Assembly (NCBI GenBank): GCA_028290405.1
Contig: JAQGJX010000099.1
Coordinates: forward strand, 1 to 64,000
Origin: Hyphomicrobiales bacterium
Lineage (GTDB): Bacteria > Pseudomonadota > Alphaproteobacteria > Rhizobiales > Beijerinckiaceae
Direction: 5' to 3'
DNA length: 64,000 nt
Numbering within the stretch: the stretch's first letter is position 1; each line of letters begins with the position of its first letter. Shown piece by piece: positions 39,572-50,060 of this stretch. A program made the translations under genes and the position numbers. The notes beneath the pieces were generated by a model. The model searched no databases. It was given only the letters and a program-made list of their open reading frames with translations, and was not told the origin of the DNA.

Positions 39572-40663
39572 ATGCCCGCCTACATCGCCCGCCGAATCCT
39601 GCTGATGATCCCGACGCTTTTGGGAATCCTGCTGATCTCGTTCGCCATCGTGCAGTTCGCGCCGGGCGGGCCGGTCGAGCGCATCATGGCGCAATTGCAG
39701 GGCATGGATTCAAGCGCCACCGGGCGCTTCAGCGGCGGCGCGTCGGACATCGGCTCCAGCCAGATGCAGGCCTCCGACACCGGCTATCGCGGCGCGCAAG
39801 GCCTCGACCAGAAGCTCGTGGAGGAATTGAACCGGCAGTTCGGCTTCGACAAGCCCGCCCATGAGCGCTTCATCAAGATGGTGGGCGATTACGCGGCGTT
39901 CGATTTCGGCAAGAGCTTCTTTCGCGACACGCCCGTCCTGCAGCTCATCAAGGAGAAGCTGCCTGTCTCCATCTCGCTCGGCCTCTGGATGACGTTGCTG
40001 TCCTACGCCATCTCGATTCCGCTGGGGATCAGGAAGGCCGTCTCGGACGGCACGCCCTTCGACACATGGACGTCGGCCGTAGTCATCATCGGCTATGCGA
40101 TTCCCAGCTTCCTGTTCGCCGTGCTGCTGGTGGTCGTGTTCGCCGGCGGATCCTTCTGGCAGATCTTTCCGCTGCGCGGGCTGACTTCGGAGAACTGGCA
40201 GGAGCTGTCGCTGCTGGGCAAAGTCGCCGATTACTTCTGGCACATCGCCCTGCCCGTCACCGCCATGGCCATCGGGGCGTTCGCGACCTCGACGTTCCTG
40301 ACCAAGAACTCGTTCCTCGACGAAATCCGCAAGCAATACGTGCAGACAGCGCGCATGAAGGGGCTGACGGAACGGCAGGTGCTGTACGGACACGTGTTCC
40401 GCAACGCCATGCTGATCGTGATCGCGGGATTCCCGGGCGCGTTCATCCACGCCTTCTTCACAGGCTCCTTGCTGATCGAGAACATCTTCACGCTGGACGG
40501 GCTTGGGCTGCTGTCGTTCGAGTCCATCGTCAACCGCGATTACCCGGTGGTGTTCGCGAACCTCTACATTTTCTCGCTGCTGGGCCTGGTGGTGAACCTG
40601 CTCTCCGATCTCACGTATACGTGGATCGATCCGCGCATCGACTTTGAAACGCGGGAGGTCTGA
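39572..40663 (+). CDS. yejB: Microcin C/oligopeptide-type ABC transporter permease
   Basis: [42 protein letters not shown]. Confidence 0.92.
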   Translation: MPAYIARRILLMIPTLLGILLISFAIVQFAPGGPVERIMAQLQGMDSSATGRFSGGASDIGSSQMQASDTGYRGAQGLDQKLVEELNRQFGFDKPAHERFIKMVGDYAAFDFGKSFFRDTPVLQLIKEKLPVSISLGLWMTLLSYAISIPLGIRKAVSDGTPFDTWTSAVVIIGYAIPSFLFAVLLVVVFAGGSFWQIFPLRGLTSENWQELSLLGKVADYFWHIALPVTAMAIGAFATSTFLTKNSFLDEIRKQYVQTARMKGLTERQVLYGHVFRNAMLIVIAGFPGAFIHAFFTGSLLIENIFTLDGLGLLSFESIVNRDYPVVFANLYIFSLLGLVVNLLSDLTYTWIDPRIDFETREV

Positions 40664-40664
40664 C

Positions 40665-41840
40665 GTGAGCGCCCCCGCCGCCATGCTTGACCGGAAGGAA
40701 GCCGCCGCCGGGCTTGCGCCGCCGCTGCCGCAGGGCGGCGTCCTGCGCCTCACGCCGATGAACCAGCGCCGCCTCGCCAACTTCAAGGCGAACCGGCGCG
40801 GCTACTGGTCGTTCTGGATCTTCCTCGTCCTGTTCGTTCTCTCGCTGGGCGCGGAGTTCCTGGCCAACGAGCGGCCCATTCTCGTGTCCTACAAGGGCGA
40901 GTTGCTCGCCCCGGTGTTCAAGACGTATCCGGAGGAGAAGTTCGGGGGCTTCCTGGCGGAAACCGACTATCGCGATCCGGTCATCGCCAGGGAAATCGAG
41001 GCCAACGGCTGGATGCTGTGGCCGCCCGTGCGCTTCTCCTACGTCACACATAACTACGATTTGCCGACCCCTGCCCCCTCGCCCCCGACGTGGATGCTGG
41101 CCGACGAGCAGTGCGCCCCGATCGCCGTCAAGCGCGGGATCGTCAACGGCTCCTGCCGCGACCTGGAATGGAACTGGCTGGGCACCGACGACCAGGGACG
41201 CGACGTGCTGGCGCGGCTCATCTACGGCTTCCGCATCTCGGTGCTGTTTGGCCTGATACTGGCGGGCTTTTCGTCGGTGATCGGCATTTTCGCCGGGGCC
41301 GTGCAGGGCTATTTCGGCGGCTGGGTCGATCTGGTGTTCCAGCGCTTCATCGAGATCTGGTCGTCGTTGCCGCACCTCTACCTGCTCATCATCGTGTCCT
41401 CGATCATCACGCCGAGTTTCTTCGTGCTGCTGGGCATCCTGCTGTTGTTCTCGTGGGTGTCGCTGGTGCACGTGGTGCGCGCGGAGTTCCTGCGGGCGCG
41501 CAATTTCGAGTACGTCAACGCCGCGCGCGCGCTGGGGCTTTCGAACGCGAAGATCATGGTGCGCCATCTGCTGCCCAACGCCATGGTGGCGACGCTGACC
41601 TTCCTGCCCTTCGTGCTCAACGCGTCCATCACCACGCTGACCTCGCTCGACTTCCTGGGGTTCGGCCTGCCGCCGGGCTCGCCCTCGCTGGGCGAGCTTC
41701 TGCTGCAAGGCAAGTCTCACCTGCAGGCGCCATGGCTTGGTCTCACCGGATTCACCGTGATCGCCCTGATGCTGTCGCTGCTGATCTTCATCGGCGAGGC
41801 GGTGCGCGACGCCTTCGATCCGCGCAAGACGTTCGCGTGA
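40665..41840 (+). CDS. yejE: ABC transporter permease
   Basis: GTG start; LTPMNQRRLANFKANRRGYWSFWIFLVLF; LGTDDQGRDVLARLIYGFRISVLFGL. Confidence 0.92.
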   Translation: MSAPAAMLDRKEAAAGLAPPLPQGGVLRLTPMNQRRLANFKANRRGYWSFWIFLVLFVLSLGAEFLANERPILVSYKGELLAPVFKTYPEEKFGGFLAETDYRDPVIAREIEANGWMLWPPVRFSYVTHNYDLPTPAPSPPTWMLADEQCAPIAVKRGIVNGSCRDLEWNWLGTDDQGRDVLARLIYGFRISVLFGLILAGFSSVIGIFAGAVQGYFGGWVDLVFQRFIEIWSSLPHLYLLIIVSSIITPSFFVLLGILLLFSWVSLVHVVRAEFLRARNFEYVNAARALGLSNAKIMVRHLLPNAMVATLTFLPFVLNASITTLTSLDFLGFGLPPGSPSLGELLLQGKSHLQAPWLGLTGFTVIALMLSLLIFIGEAVRDAFDPRKTFA

Positions 41841-41856
41841 GGATGTGACCCAAACG

Positions 41857-43500
41857 ATGTCCCAAGCCTCAAAGCCCCATCCGCTCCTGGAAGTCCGCGA
41901 CCTCTCGATCGCCTTCCGGCAGGGCGGCAAGGAAACCCTCGCGGTGGAGGGGGTCTCGTTCTCGCTGGAGCGCGGGCGCACGCTGGCGCTTGTGGGGGAA
42001 TCGGGCTCCGGCAAGTCCGTCACGGCGCTCTCCATCGTGCGCCTGCTGGGCTCCACGTCGGCGGTCTATCCATCCGGCGCCGTGCTCTTCGACGGCGAGG
42101 ACCTGCTGCGCGCCGACGAGGCGAAGCTGCGGAGCGTGCGCGGCAATGAAATCACCATGGTGTTCCAGGAACCCATGACGTCGCTCAACCCGCTGCACAC
42201 CATCGCGCAGCAGATTGGCGAAATCCTGCACCTTCACGGCGCGCGCGGCGCGGAGAAGATCAACGCGCGCATCGTGGAGTTGCTGGCGGAGGTGGGCATT
42301 CCCGATCCCGCTTCGCGGCTCGGCGCCTATCCGCACCAATTGTCCGGCGGCCAGCGCCAGCGCGTGATGATCGCCATGGCGCTCGCCAACCGCCCCGCGC
42401 TGTTCATCGCCGACGAGCCCACCACGGCGCTCGACGTGACCGTGCAGGCGCAAATCCTGAAGCTTTTGAAGGATCTGCAGAGCCGTCTCGGCATGGCGAT
42501 GCTGTTCATCACCCATGACCTTGGGATCGTGCGCAAGATCGCGGACGACGTGTGCGTCATGCAGAAAGGCCGCATCGTCGAGGCGGGCCCGGTGGCGGAG
42601 ATCTTCGCCAATCCCCAGCATCCCTACACGAAGATGCTGCTGGCCGCCGAGCCCAAGGGGCACGCGCCCCTGTCCGACCTCACGGCGCCAAGCGTCGCGC
42701 AGGCCGACGATCTCAAGGTGTGGTTCCCCATCCGGCGCGGGTTCCTGCGCAAGACCGTGGGGCACATCAAGGCCGTCGACGGCGTATCGGTGAACGTGCG
42801 CGAAGGGCAGACGCTCGGCGTCGTGGGAGAATCGGGCTCAGGCAAGACGACGCTGGGGCTGGCGCTGCTCCGGCTCATTCGCTCCGAGGGCCCCATCGCG
42901 TTTCTGGGCAAGCGCATCGACGGGCTGGGCTCCCAGGAGATGCGGCCCCTGCGGCGCGACATGCAGGTGGTCTTTCAAGATCCGTTCGGCTCGCTGTCCC
43001 CGCGCATGTCCATCGCGGAGATCGTCGCCGAAGGCGTGAGCGTTCAGAACCCGTCGCTGTCCTATCGGCAGACGCGCGAAATCGTCGCGCGCGCGCTGGC
43101 CGACACGGGCCTCGATCCAGCCGCCATGGACCGGTATCCGCACGAGTTCTCAGGCGGCCAGCGCCAGCGCATCGCGATCGCGCGCGCCATGGCGCTGGAG
43201 CCGAAATTCGTAGTGCTGGACGAGCCGACGTCAGCGCTGGACATGTCCGTGCAGGCGCAGATCGTGGACCTGCTGCGCGACCTGCAGAGCAAGCGTAAGC
43301 TTGCGTACATGTTTATCAGCCATGATCTGAAGGTCGTGAGAGCGCTCGCATCGGACATCATCGTCATGCGCCAGGGTAAAGTGGTCGAGCAAGGCGTCGC
43401 CGCAGACGTCTTCGCCGCGCCGAAGAACGAGTATACGCGCGCGCTGTTCGCCGCCGCGTTCGACATCGAAGCCGACGTCTCCGGCGCCGTCCGGCAGTAG
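41857..43500 (+). CDS. yejF: ABC transporter with duplicated ATP-binding domains
   Basis: Two Walker A ([16 protein letters not shown]) and two signature motifs ([16 protein letters not shown]). Confidence 0.94.
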   Translation: MSQASKPHPLLEVRDLSIAFRQGGKETLAVEGVSFSLERGRTLALVGESGSGKSVTALSIVRLLGSTSAVYPSGAVLFDGEDLLRADEAKLRSVRGNEITMVFQEPMTSLNPLHTIAQQIGEILHLHGARGAEKINARIVELLAEVGIPDPASRLGAYPHQLSGGQRQRVMIAMALANRPALFIADEPTTALDVTVQAQILKLLKDLQSRLGMAMLFITHDLGIVRKIADDVCVMQKGRIVEAGPVAEIFANPQHPYTKMLLAAEPKGHAPLSDLTAPSVAQADDLKVWFPIRRGFLRKTVGHIKAVDGVSVNVREGQTLGVVGESGSGKTTLGLALLRLIRSEGPIAFLGKRIDGLGSQEMRPLRRDMQVVFQDPFGSLSPRMSIAEIVAEGVSVQNPSLSYRQTREIVARALADTGLDPAAMDRYPHEFSGGQRQRIAIARAMALEPKFVVLDEPTSALDMSVQAQIVDLLRDLQSKRKLAYMFISHDLKVVRALASDIIVMRQGKVVEQGVAADVFAAPKNEYTRALFAAAFDIEADVSGAVRQ

Positions 43501-44718
43501 ATGGCGCGCGCCGTCATCATCGTCCTCGATTCGCTTGGATGCGGCGGGGCCAGTGACGCCGGAGACTTCGGCGATTCCGGCGCCGATACGCTGGGGCATA
43601 TCGCGCAGGCCTGCGCGGCGGGCGCCTGCGACACGCCGTTCCGCAGCGGCCCCTTGCGGGCGCCGACCCTCGATTCTCTGGGCCTGGGGCTGGCGGCGGA
43701 AACGTCCGCCGGCGCGCTGCCGCCCGGCTTCTCGCGCACCCCGCGCGCGGGCGCGTCGTATGGCTGCGCGGCGGAAGTCTCGCGCGGAAAAGACACGCCG
43801 TCCGGGCATTGGGAGCTTGCGGGCGCGCCGTTGCTGACGCCTTTCGGGGTGTTCGCGCACAACACCCCTGCGCTGCCCGCCGACCTGGTGGCGGCGATCG
43901 TCCGCGAGGGCGCGCTGCCAGGCGTGCTGGGCGATACGCACGCGACAGGCATCGCGATCATCGAGGACTTTGGCGAAGAGCACCTGCGCACAGGCAAGCC
44001 GATCCTCTACACCTCCGTCGATTCCGTACTGCAGATCGCAGCCCACGAGGAGGCCTTCGGGCTGGCGCGGCTGTACGAACTCTGCGGCGTCGTGCGCCGG
44101 CTCGTCGATCCGCTGCGCATCGGCCGGGTGATCGCGCGGCCGTTCGTGGGGCGCGACCGGGCAAGCTTCAAGCGCACGCCGCACCGCAAGGATTTCGCCA
44201 TGCCGGCCCCCGCCGGCAACGTGCTCGACCGCGCCGCGCAAGCCGGGCGGGCCATCGTGAGCGTTGGCAAGATCGGCGACATCTTCGACCACCGAAACAC
44301 CGGGGAGGAAATCAAGGGCTCCGACGACATGGACCTCTTCGACAAGATGTCGAAGGCCTTTGCGCGCCTGCCGGATGGCGGACTGGCGTTCGCCAATTTC
44401 GTCGATCTCGACACCGACTACGGACACCGCCGAGACGTTGCTGGTTACGCCGCGGGGCTGGAGCGGCTGGACGCGCGGCTCGGCGCGTTCCTGCCGCTGC
44501 TGCGGCCCGGAGACCTGTGCGTCGTGACGGCCGACCACGGCAACGATCCGTCGTGGCGCGGCACGGACCACACGCGCGAGAACGTGCCGGTGCTGGCTTA
44601 CGAGCCGGGCGCGAAAGGCGCGAACCTTGGCGCGCGCGCGACCTTCGCCGACATAGGCGCCAGCGTGGCGCGGCGCCTCGGTCTCGAACCCACGGCCAGC
44701 GGCGCCTCTTGGCTTTAG
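43501..44718 (+). CDS. deoB: Phosphopentomutase
   Basis: MARAVIIVLDSLGCGGASDAGDFGDSGADTLGHIA; GHWELAGAP; TADHGNDPSWRGTDHTRE. Confidence 0.95.
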   Translation: MARAVIIVLDSLGCGGASDAGDFGDSGADTLGHIAQACAAGACDTPFRSGPLRAPTLDSLGLGLAAETSAGALPPGFSRTPRAGASYGCAAEVSRGKDTPSGHWELAGAPLLTPFGVFAHNTPALPADLVAAIVREGALPGVLGDTHATGIAIIEDFGEEHLRTGKPILYTSVDSVLQIAAHEEAFGLARLYELCGVVRRLVDPLRIGRVIARPFVGRDRASFKRTPHRKDFAMPAPAGNVLDRAAQAGRAIVSVGKIGDIFDHRNTGEEIKGSDDMDLFDKMSKAFARLPDGGLAFANFVDLDTDYGHRRDVAGYAAGLERLDARLGAFLPLLRPGDLCVVTADHGNDPSWRGTDHTRENVPVLAYEPGAKGANLGARATFADIGASVARRLGLEPTASGASWL

Positions 44719-44728
44719 GCCAAGCGCG

Positions 44729-46546
44729 TCAATAGCCGACGGCGGCGCCGCCGCGCTGGCGCGTATCGCTCGCGCCCATCAGCATGCCGCCGGCGCGATG
44801 GATCGTCTGCAGCGAGCCTATGGTGGGCTGCACGCGCACGTGGTGGCCCTTGCCTTCGAGCAGGCGGATCGTATCCACAGACAGGCCGCGCTCGATGCGC
44901 AATTCATCGGGCTTCCACTGATGATGCATGCGCACGGCGCCTGCGGCCTCCGCGACGTTCATTCCATGTTCGAGCACGTTGAGGATCGACTGAAGCACGA
45001 TGGTGATGATGCGCGAGCCGCCCGGCGACCCGGTGACAAGCTCCACTTCGCCGTTGTTCAGCACGATGGTGGGGCTCATGGACGACAGCGGACGCTTGCG
45101 GGCTCCGGGCGCGTTGGCCTCCCCGCCCAGCATTCCGTAAGCGTTGAACGCGTCGCGCCGCGCCGCGAAGTCGTCCAGCTCGTTGTTGAGCAAAACGCCC
45201 GTTCCCTCCGCCACGAGGCCGAGGCCGTAGGAGAAGTTGAGCGTGTAGGTGTTGGCGACCGCGTTCCCCTGCGCGTCCACCACCGAGTAATGGGTGGTCT
45301 GGTCGCTCTCGTAGGGACCCGGCTGGCCCGGCCCGATCTCGTCGGAGGGGCGCGCCTTGTCGGGCAGGATATCCTCGCGCGTCTTGGCCGCGTAGGCTTT
45401 CGACAGCAAGCCGCGCGTCGGCACTTTCACGAAGTCCGGATCGCCCAGATGCTCCGCGCGGTCCGCGTAGACACGCTTCATCGCTTCCGCCATGAGATGC
45501 AGGGTCTGGGCGGAGTTATGCCCGAACGAGGCCAGCGGGTAGGCCTCGAGGATGTTCAGGAGCTGGATGACGTGGACGCCCCCTGACGAGGGCGGCGGCA
45601 TGGAGACGATCTCGCGGCCCCTGAACGCGCCCGTCACGGGCTCGCGCTCGATGGCCCGGTAGGCGCTCATGTCCGCCGTCGTCATGCGGCCCCCCGCCCG
45701 CTGCACGGCCTGCGCCAGCTTGTCGGCGAGCGGCCCCTGGTAGAACGCGTCCGGCCCGCCCGCCGCGATGGCCTGAAGGGTCGCGGCGAGGTCCTTCTGC
45801 ACCAGCCTGTCGCCGCGCCGCAGCGGCTCCGTCCCGTCCCGGAAGAAGATGGCGCGCGAGGAGGGATAGCGGCCGAGCCGGGCCGCCGCCTGCGGGAGCG
45901 AATCGGCCAGGTCGTCCTCCACCACGACGCCCTCCAGGGCGAGCGCGACAGCGGGCTCGATGAGCTGCGCAAGGGTCAGCTTGCCAGAGCCATAGCGCGC
46001 GTGCGCCAGCGCCAGTCCCGCGACCGTGCCCGGCGTGCCGACGCCCAACCCGCTGGATTGCGAGCGCTCCGGTTCGAAATCGCCCTTCGCGTCCAGGAAG
46101 ACGTCGCGGGTCGTGCCCTCGGGGGCCGTCTCGCGATAGTCGATGGCGATGGATTTCTTCTGCGCCGCCAGACGCACCAGCATGAAGCCGCCGCCGCCCA
46201 GATTGCCCGCGCGCGGCAAGGTGACGGCGAGCGCGAAGCCCACCGCGACGGCCGCATCCACGGCGTTGCCGCCGCGTCGGAGGACGTCGACGCCGATGCG
46301 CGAAGCCCGCGCCTCCTGGCTGGCGACCATTCCGTTGGCCGCCAGCACCGGCAGGGCGCGCGCCCAGCCGGCGATGATGGGTTGAGGCGCCTCGGCGACC
46401 TTGGGCGCGCCCAGGACCTGCGGGGCCTGGGGAGCTTGCAGGTCCTGAACGGCCTGTTCGGCCAGGAGAGGCGCGGGAGCGAGGGCTAACGAGATCGCAA
46501 GCGACAAGGCTGCTGCGCGCAGGCGCAGCGCGGGGCGACGATTCAT
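44729..46546 (-). CDS. ggt: Gamma-glutamyltransferase
   Basis: Signal peptide from MNRRPALRLRAAALSLAISLA; GGNAVDAAVAVGFALAVTLPRAGNLGGGGFMLV; TTHYSVVDAQGNAVANTYTLN; GSPGGSRIIT. Confidence 0.95.
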   Translation of the reverse strand: MNRRPALRLRAAALSLAISLALAPAPLLAEQAVQDLQAPQAPQVLGAPKVAEAPQPIIAGWARALPVLAANGMVASQEARASRIGVDVLRRGGNAVDAAVAVGFALAVTLPRAGNLGGGGFMLVRLAAQKKSIAIDYRETAPEGTTRDVFLDAKGDFEPERSQSSGLGVGTPGTVAGLALAHARYGSGKLTLAQLIEPAVALALEGVVVEDDLADSLPQAAARLGRYPSSRAIFFRDGTEPLRRGDRLVQKDLAATLQAIAAGGPDAFYQGPLADKLAQAVQRAGGRMTTADMSAYRAIEREPVTGAFRGREIVSMPPPSSGGVHVIQLLNILEAYPLASFGHNSAQTLHLMAEAMKRVYADRAEHLGDPDFVKVPTRGLLSKAYAAKTREDILPDKARPSDEIGPGQPGPYESDQTTHYSVVDAQGNAVANTYTLNFSYGLGLVAEGTGVLLNNELDDFAARRDAFNAYGMLGGEANAPGARKRPLSSMSPTIVLNNGEVELVTGSPGGSRIITIVLQSILNVLEHGMNVAEAAGAVRMHHQWKPDELRIERGLSVDTIRLLEGKGHHVRVQPTIGSLQTIHRAGGMLMGASDTRQRGGAAVGY

Positions 46547-46551
46547 GTCGG

Positions 46552-47394
46552 TCAGTTGCCCCAGCGATTGCGCCAGAGGGACTCGCCCACCATGCAATTG
46601 ACGCGCGGTTCGCGCTGTTGAGCCTTCTGGATCAGGGGCTCGCCCCAGAGGAGACGAGCGGGGGGCGGCGCCATGGCGATTTCCTGCACGAGTTTGGTGC
46701 GGGTCGCCTCGATGAATTGCGTGCGGTCCCGGATGGGAATCGAGAATGCGCCCACGCCGCCGATGACGCAATCCTCGTAATACTCGTCGAGATTGGCGAT
46801 GTCGTTGAAGCCCCACGAGGACGGCCTCACCAAAAGCGGCAGGCCGTTGATGATCACGCCCTGATTGACAGCCTCTTCGCGCGCAAGGGCCACGGGACGG
46901 CCGCTGTTGTTGGTGCCGTCGCCCGAGACGTCGATGACCCGGCGAAGGCCGTTCATGCCGTTGCCCTCGAAGAGCTTCATGGACGAATCGATGGCGCCGG
47001 AAATCGAGGTGCGCTGGGCGCGCCGGTAGGGCGCTTCGGTCAGCCGTTCAGCCACGCGCTGCGCGCTTTCAGGTCCGTCGATCACCGTCCAGGGCAGCAA
47101 CACGTCCTGGTCCATCTGCGACGCCCACTGGAGGTACGCGACCGCGATGCGCCCATACGGCCCCGACTTGAGCGCGTTCAGGAACTGGGGCGAGACGAGG
47201 GCCTGGATATAGCCCTCGCGCTGCAGCCGCTGCTCGTCAGGGTCCATGGAGTAGGAAATGTCCACGGCGAGCACCAATTCCACGTCCACGTCCAGCGAAC
47301 CGTCCTTCGCGATCGCGTTCGGCTGCGCCACGAGGGTTGCGGCCAGCATGCAGGCGAGGGCGGCGATCCATGAACGGCGGGCGGGACGGGCCAT
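46552..47394 (-). CDS. DUF1194 (VWA-like) secreted protein
   Basis: LDVDVELVLAVDISYSMDPDEQRLQREGYIQAL; VIDVSGDGTNNSG. Confidence 0.85.
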   Translation of the reverse strand: MARPARRSWIAALACMLAATLVAQPNAIAKDGSLDVDVELVLAVDISYSMDPDEQRLQREGYIQALVSPQFLNALKSGPYGRIAVAYLQWASQMDQDVLLPWTVIDGPESAQRVAERLTEAPYRRAQRTSISGAIDSSMKLFEGNGMNGLRRVIDVSGDGTNNSGRPVALAREEAVNQGVIINGLPLLVRPSSWGFNDIANLDEYYEDCVIGGVGAFSIPIRDRTQFIEATRTKLVQEIAMAPPPARLLWGEPLIQKAQQREPRVNCMVGESLWRNRWGN

Positions 47395-47481
47395 GTGGTT
47401 CCTCCGTCAGTTGCGACAGTCTGCCACGATCCCGCGCGGACGCAAATCTGAACCTTTGCGTCCGCGTTTGGGCGCCGCGCC

Positions 47482-47700
47482 TCAGAGGTCCCGGCTGGCC
47501 GCCTCGACGGCCTGCGCCACCTGCCGGTCGTCGCCGACCAGGTTGGCGAGCACGAAGGCGAGCTTGGCGAGGAACAGCGTGCGCTTTTCCGGCGGCGCGG
47601 CGTCCATGGCCTCAGCGATGAGGTCATAGGCGTGTTCGAGGCCGGCGTTGTCGAGGCGCTTGGGGATCAGCGGCCTGGAAGTGGAGGTTTGAGGGTTCAT
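47482..47700 (-). CDS. DUF2783-like small protein
   Basis: 72 aa MNPQTSTSRPLIPKRLDNAGLEHAYDLIAEAMDAAPPEKRTLFLAKLAFVLANLVGDDRQVAQAVEAASRDL; ATGA overlap with upstream FAD monooxygenase. Confidence 0.7.
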   Translation of the reverse strand: MNPQTSTSRPLIPKRLDNAGLEHAYDLIAEAMDAAPPEKRTLFLAKLAFVLANLVGDDRQVAQAVEAASRDL

Positions 47701-49394
47701 GACGCTGCTCCTGCGGCGATCGCGAAGGCGTGGGACACGTCGTCCGCGCCGGCGCTGAGCCATCTCGCGCACACGTGCCCGTCGGGCCGCACCAGATAGG
47801 CCGTCCCGGCGTTCGCGGCGTATCTTGCGGCGACGCGCCCTTGCGGATCCGCCACGCAGACGTCCGCCAGCGCCCGCAGGTCCTCGCCGAAAGCGGGCGC
47901 GACCAGCACGCGCATCAGCGGCAGGGGCTCGCAAGCGCGCAGGAAATCCGCGAGATCGGGGCCTGCTTCGGCGCTGGACGCGAACGCGATGAGGTGAAAG
48001 CCCGGCTCCGTCAGATGGTCCAGGAGAAAGTCGTCAGGCCCAATCCTCACATTGGCCAAAGGCTCGCCGCAGCCAGGTCCGCCCGCGAAAGCGGCGTTCT
48101 CCTCCGGAAAGGAGTTCAGCGGTGAATCCGCATAAAAATGCGGCCGCGACGTGCGCCAGTGCAGCAGGTCCTTCGGAAAGTCCTCGCTCAACGTCAGGGA
48201 CAGCACCGCGTCCCGCATCAGCGCGAACCCTTCCGTGGGCGGCGTCATGAAACGGGTGCTCTTGCCCGCCTCCTCGCAGATTTCCCGCGCGGCCTGCACG
48301 CGTTCATGGGAATAGGTCGCCAACAGCCCTGCCGGCGCGCCCCGCGCCGCCATGGCGAGGCGCCAGGCGAGAGCGTCGGCGTCCTGGACGCCGGTGTTCG
48401 CGCCGCGCACGCCGAAAATCGGCAGCAGATGGGCGGCGTCGCCGGCAAAAATCACCCGGCCGACCACATAGTCCGGCAGGGTCAGGGTGTTGGCCGTGTA
48501 GACGGTGGCCCAGTCGAGCTTCCAGGGCGCGGGCTTGCCGAGCATCGCCAGGATCTTGTCGATCCGGTCCGACAGACGCGCGGGCTCCAGCGCCTGCTCT
48601 GCCGTCTCGCCCTCAGGCAAGCGGAAATCGAGGCGCCAGATTCCGTCCGGCTCGCGATGGACCAGCACGTTGTTGCCTGGATTCCACTCCGGATCGAAAA
48701 AGCACAGTCGCTCGGTCGGCAGGCCAAGGTCGGCGGCGATGTCGGCGATGACGAAATTGCCGGCGTACGCCCGGCCTTCCATGCGCAGGCCCATCAAGCG
48801 GCGGATGGTCGAGCGGCCGCCGTCCGCCGCAACCGCGTAATCGGCCGTCAGGTCGTACTCGCCGGCGGGCGTATCGACCCGCAGGGTCGCGCCGCCCGGC
48901 TCGTTCTGCAAGGCGATCACCTTCGAGCCCCAGCGGATGTCGACCATGCCGGAGGCCTCGCAGGCCTCAACGAGGTATTGCTCGATGTATTGCTGCTGCA
49001 GGTTCAACCCCGGCAGGAACCGGTCGTCCTCGCTGTGAGGCATGACCATCCGGTAGACCTCTTGTCCCCGGTAGAAGGAACGCCCGTTGGCCCACGGCAG
49101 GCCCTTCTGCAGGAACCGCGGCGCCACCCCGGCCTGCTGCAGGATTTCCATCGACCGTCGCGTCAGCACGATGGCGCGGCTGCCGTGGGAGACCTGCAAT
49201 TCCTGCTCAAGCACGACCGACCACGTGCCGAACTGCGCGAGCCTGAGCGCCAGCAACAGGCCCACGGGGCCCGCCCCCACGATGGCGACCGAAGCGGCGT
49301 CCGGGGTCCCCTGCAGGGCGGGCGGGGAGCGGAACGGGTGCACCTTATAGTCGTAGAAAATTGACGGGCGGGGTTGTGCGTCTGGCTGGTGCAT
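47697..49394 (-). CDS. FAD-dependent monooxygenase (MhpA/PheA-like, PHBH fold)
   Basis: ASVAIVGAGPVGLLLALRLAQFGTWSVVLEQE; FAGDAAHLLPIFGVRGANTGVQDADALAWRLA. Confidence 0.92.
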   Translation of the reverse strand: MHQPDAQPRPSIFYDYKVHPFRSPPALQGTPDAASVAIVGAGPVGLLLALRLAQFGTWSVVLEQELQVSHGSRAIVLTRRSMEILQQAGVAPRFLQKGLPWANGRSFYRGQEVYRMVMPHSEDDRFLPGLNLQQQYIEQYLVEACEASGMVDIRWGSKVIALQNEPGGATLRVDTPAGEYDLTADYAVAADGGRSTIRRLMGLRMEGRAYAGNFVIADIAADLGLPTERLCFFDPEWNPGNNVLVHREPDGIWRLDFRLPEGETAEQALEPARLSDRIDKILAMLGKPAPWKLDWATVYTANTLTLPDYVVGRVIFAGDAAHLLPIFGVRGANTGVQDADALAWRLAMAARGAPAGLLATYSHERVQAAREICEEAGKSTRFMTPPTEGFALMRDAVLSLTLSEDFPKDLLHWRTSRPHFYADSPLNSFPEENAAFAGGPGCGEPLANVRIGPDDFLLDHLTEPGFHLIAFASSAEAGPDLADFLRACEPLPLMRVLVAPAFGEDLRALADVCVADPQGRVAARYAANAGTAYLVRPDGHVCARWLSAGADDVSHAFAIAAGAAS

Positions 49395-49486
49395 CGGGCC
49401 GTCTCCTGAGCCGCCGACTTCGACCCCACCAGCCCTGCGCGGTCAAGTCAGGCGGAGGTCCGGACGGAGGCGCGCGCGGGGCGCCT

Positions 49487-49516
49487 CTTGAACGGGGCAC
49501 GAGGGTCGCCATATTT
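49487..49516 (+). promoter_or_regulatory. Candidate RpoH (sigma-32) promoter upstream of hsp20
   Basis: CTTGAAC-N15-CCATATTT, resembling alphaproteobacterial RpoH consensus. Confidence 0.7.
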
Positions 49517-49580
49517 CGTGAAGCCAACATGGGACGCCGCAAGGGTCCCGGTCCGAGGCGCCTCATGAGGGCTTCGCAGA

Positions 49581-50009
49581 ATGTCACGTGTCCCTAGTTT
49601 GAATTCGCCTTACCTGCTCGGCTTCGACGACATAGAGCGCGCGCTTGATCGCGTGTCGCGGAACACCTCGGACGGTTATCCGCCGTACAACATCGAGCGG
49701 TTGCCCAAAACCGAGACGTCGCCCGAGCGCCTGCGCATCACCCTCGCGGTGGCGGGATTTACGCTCGACCAGCTCGAGGTCACGCTGGAAGAGCGCCAAC
49801 TCGTCATCCGCGGACGGCAGGTGGACGACAAGGAGCGCGTTTTCCTGCACCGGGGCATCGCGGCGCGGCAGTTCCAGCGCACCTTCCTCCTCGCCGAAGG
49901 GATGCAGGTGCAAGGCGCCGACCTGACCAACGGTCTTCTGTCCGTCGATCTCGCCCGGCCGGAGCCGGAGCGGGTGGTCCAGAAGATCAACATCATCGCG
50001 CGAGACTGA
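49581..50009 (+). CDS. Small heat shock protein Hsp20/IbpA family
   Basis: GFDDIERALDRV...PPYNIERLPKTETSPERLRITLAVAGFTLDQLEVTLEERQLVIRGRQ. Confidence 0.93.
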   Translation: MSRVPSLNSPYLLGFDDIERALDRVSRNTSDGYPPYNIERLPKTETSPERLRITLAVAGFTLDQLEVTLEERQLVIRGRQVDDKERVFLHRGIAARQFQRTFLLAEGMQVQGADLTNGLLSVDLARPEPERVVQKINIIARD

Positions 50010-50060
50010 GACGTTCGCGCCCATGCGGGCCCCCTGGGGCCGCCACACGAGGAGAAAGCC

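Noticed and set aside
46547-46816. N-terminal extension of the ggt ORF
   Set aside because: Overlaps the DUF1194 gene out of frame; the signal peptide beginning at 46546 marks the true start
47701-47934. Extension of the DUF2783-like ORF
   Set aside because: Overlaps the FAD monooxygenase C-terminus out of frame; ATG at 47700 gives a clean small protein
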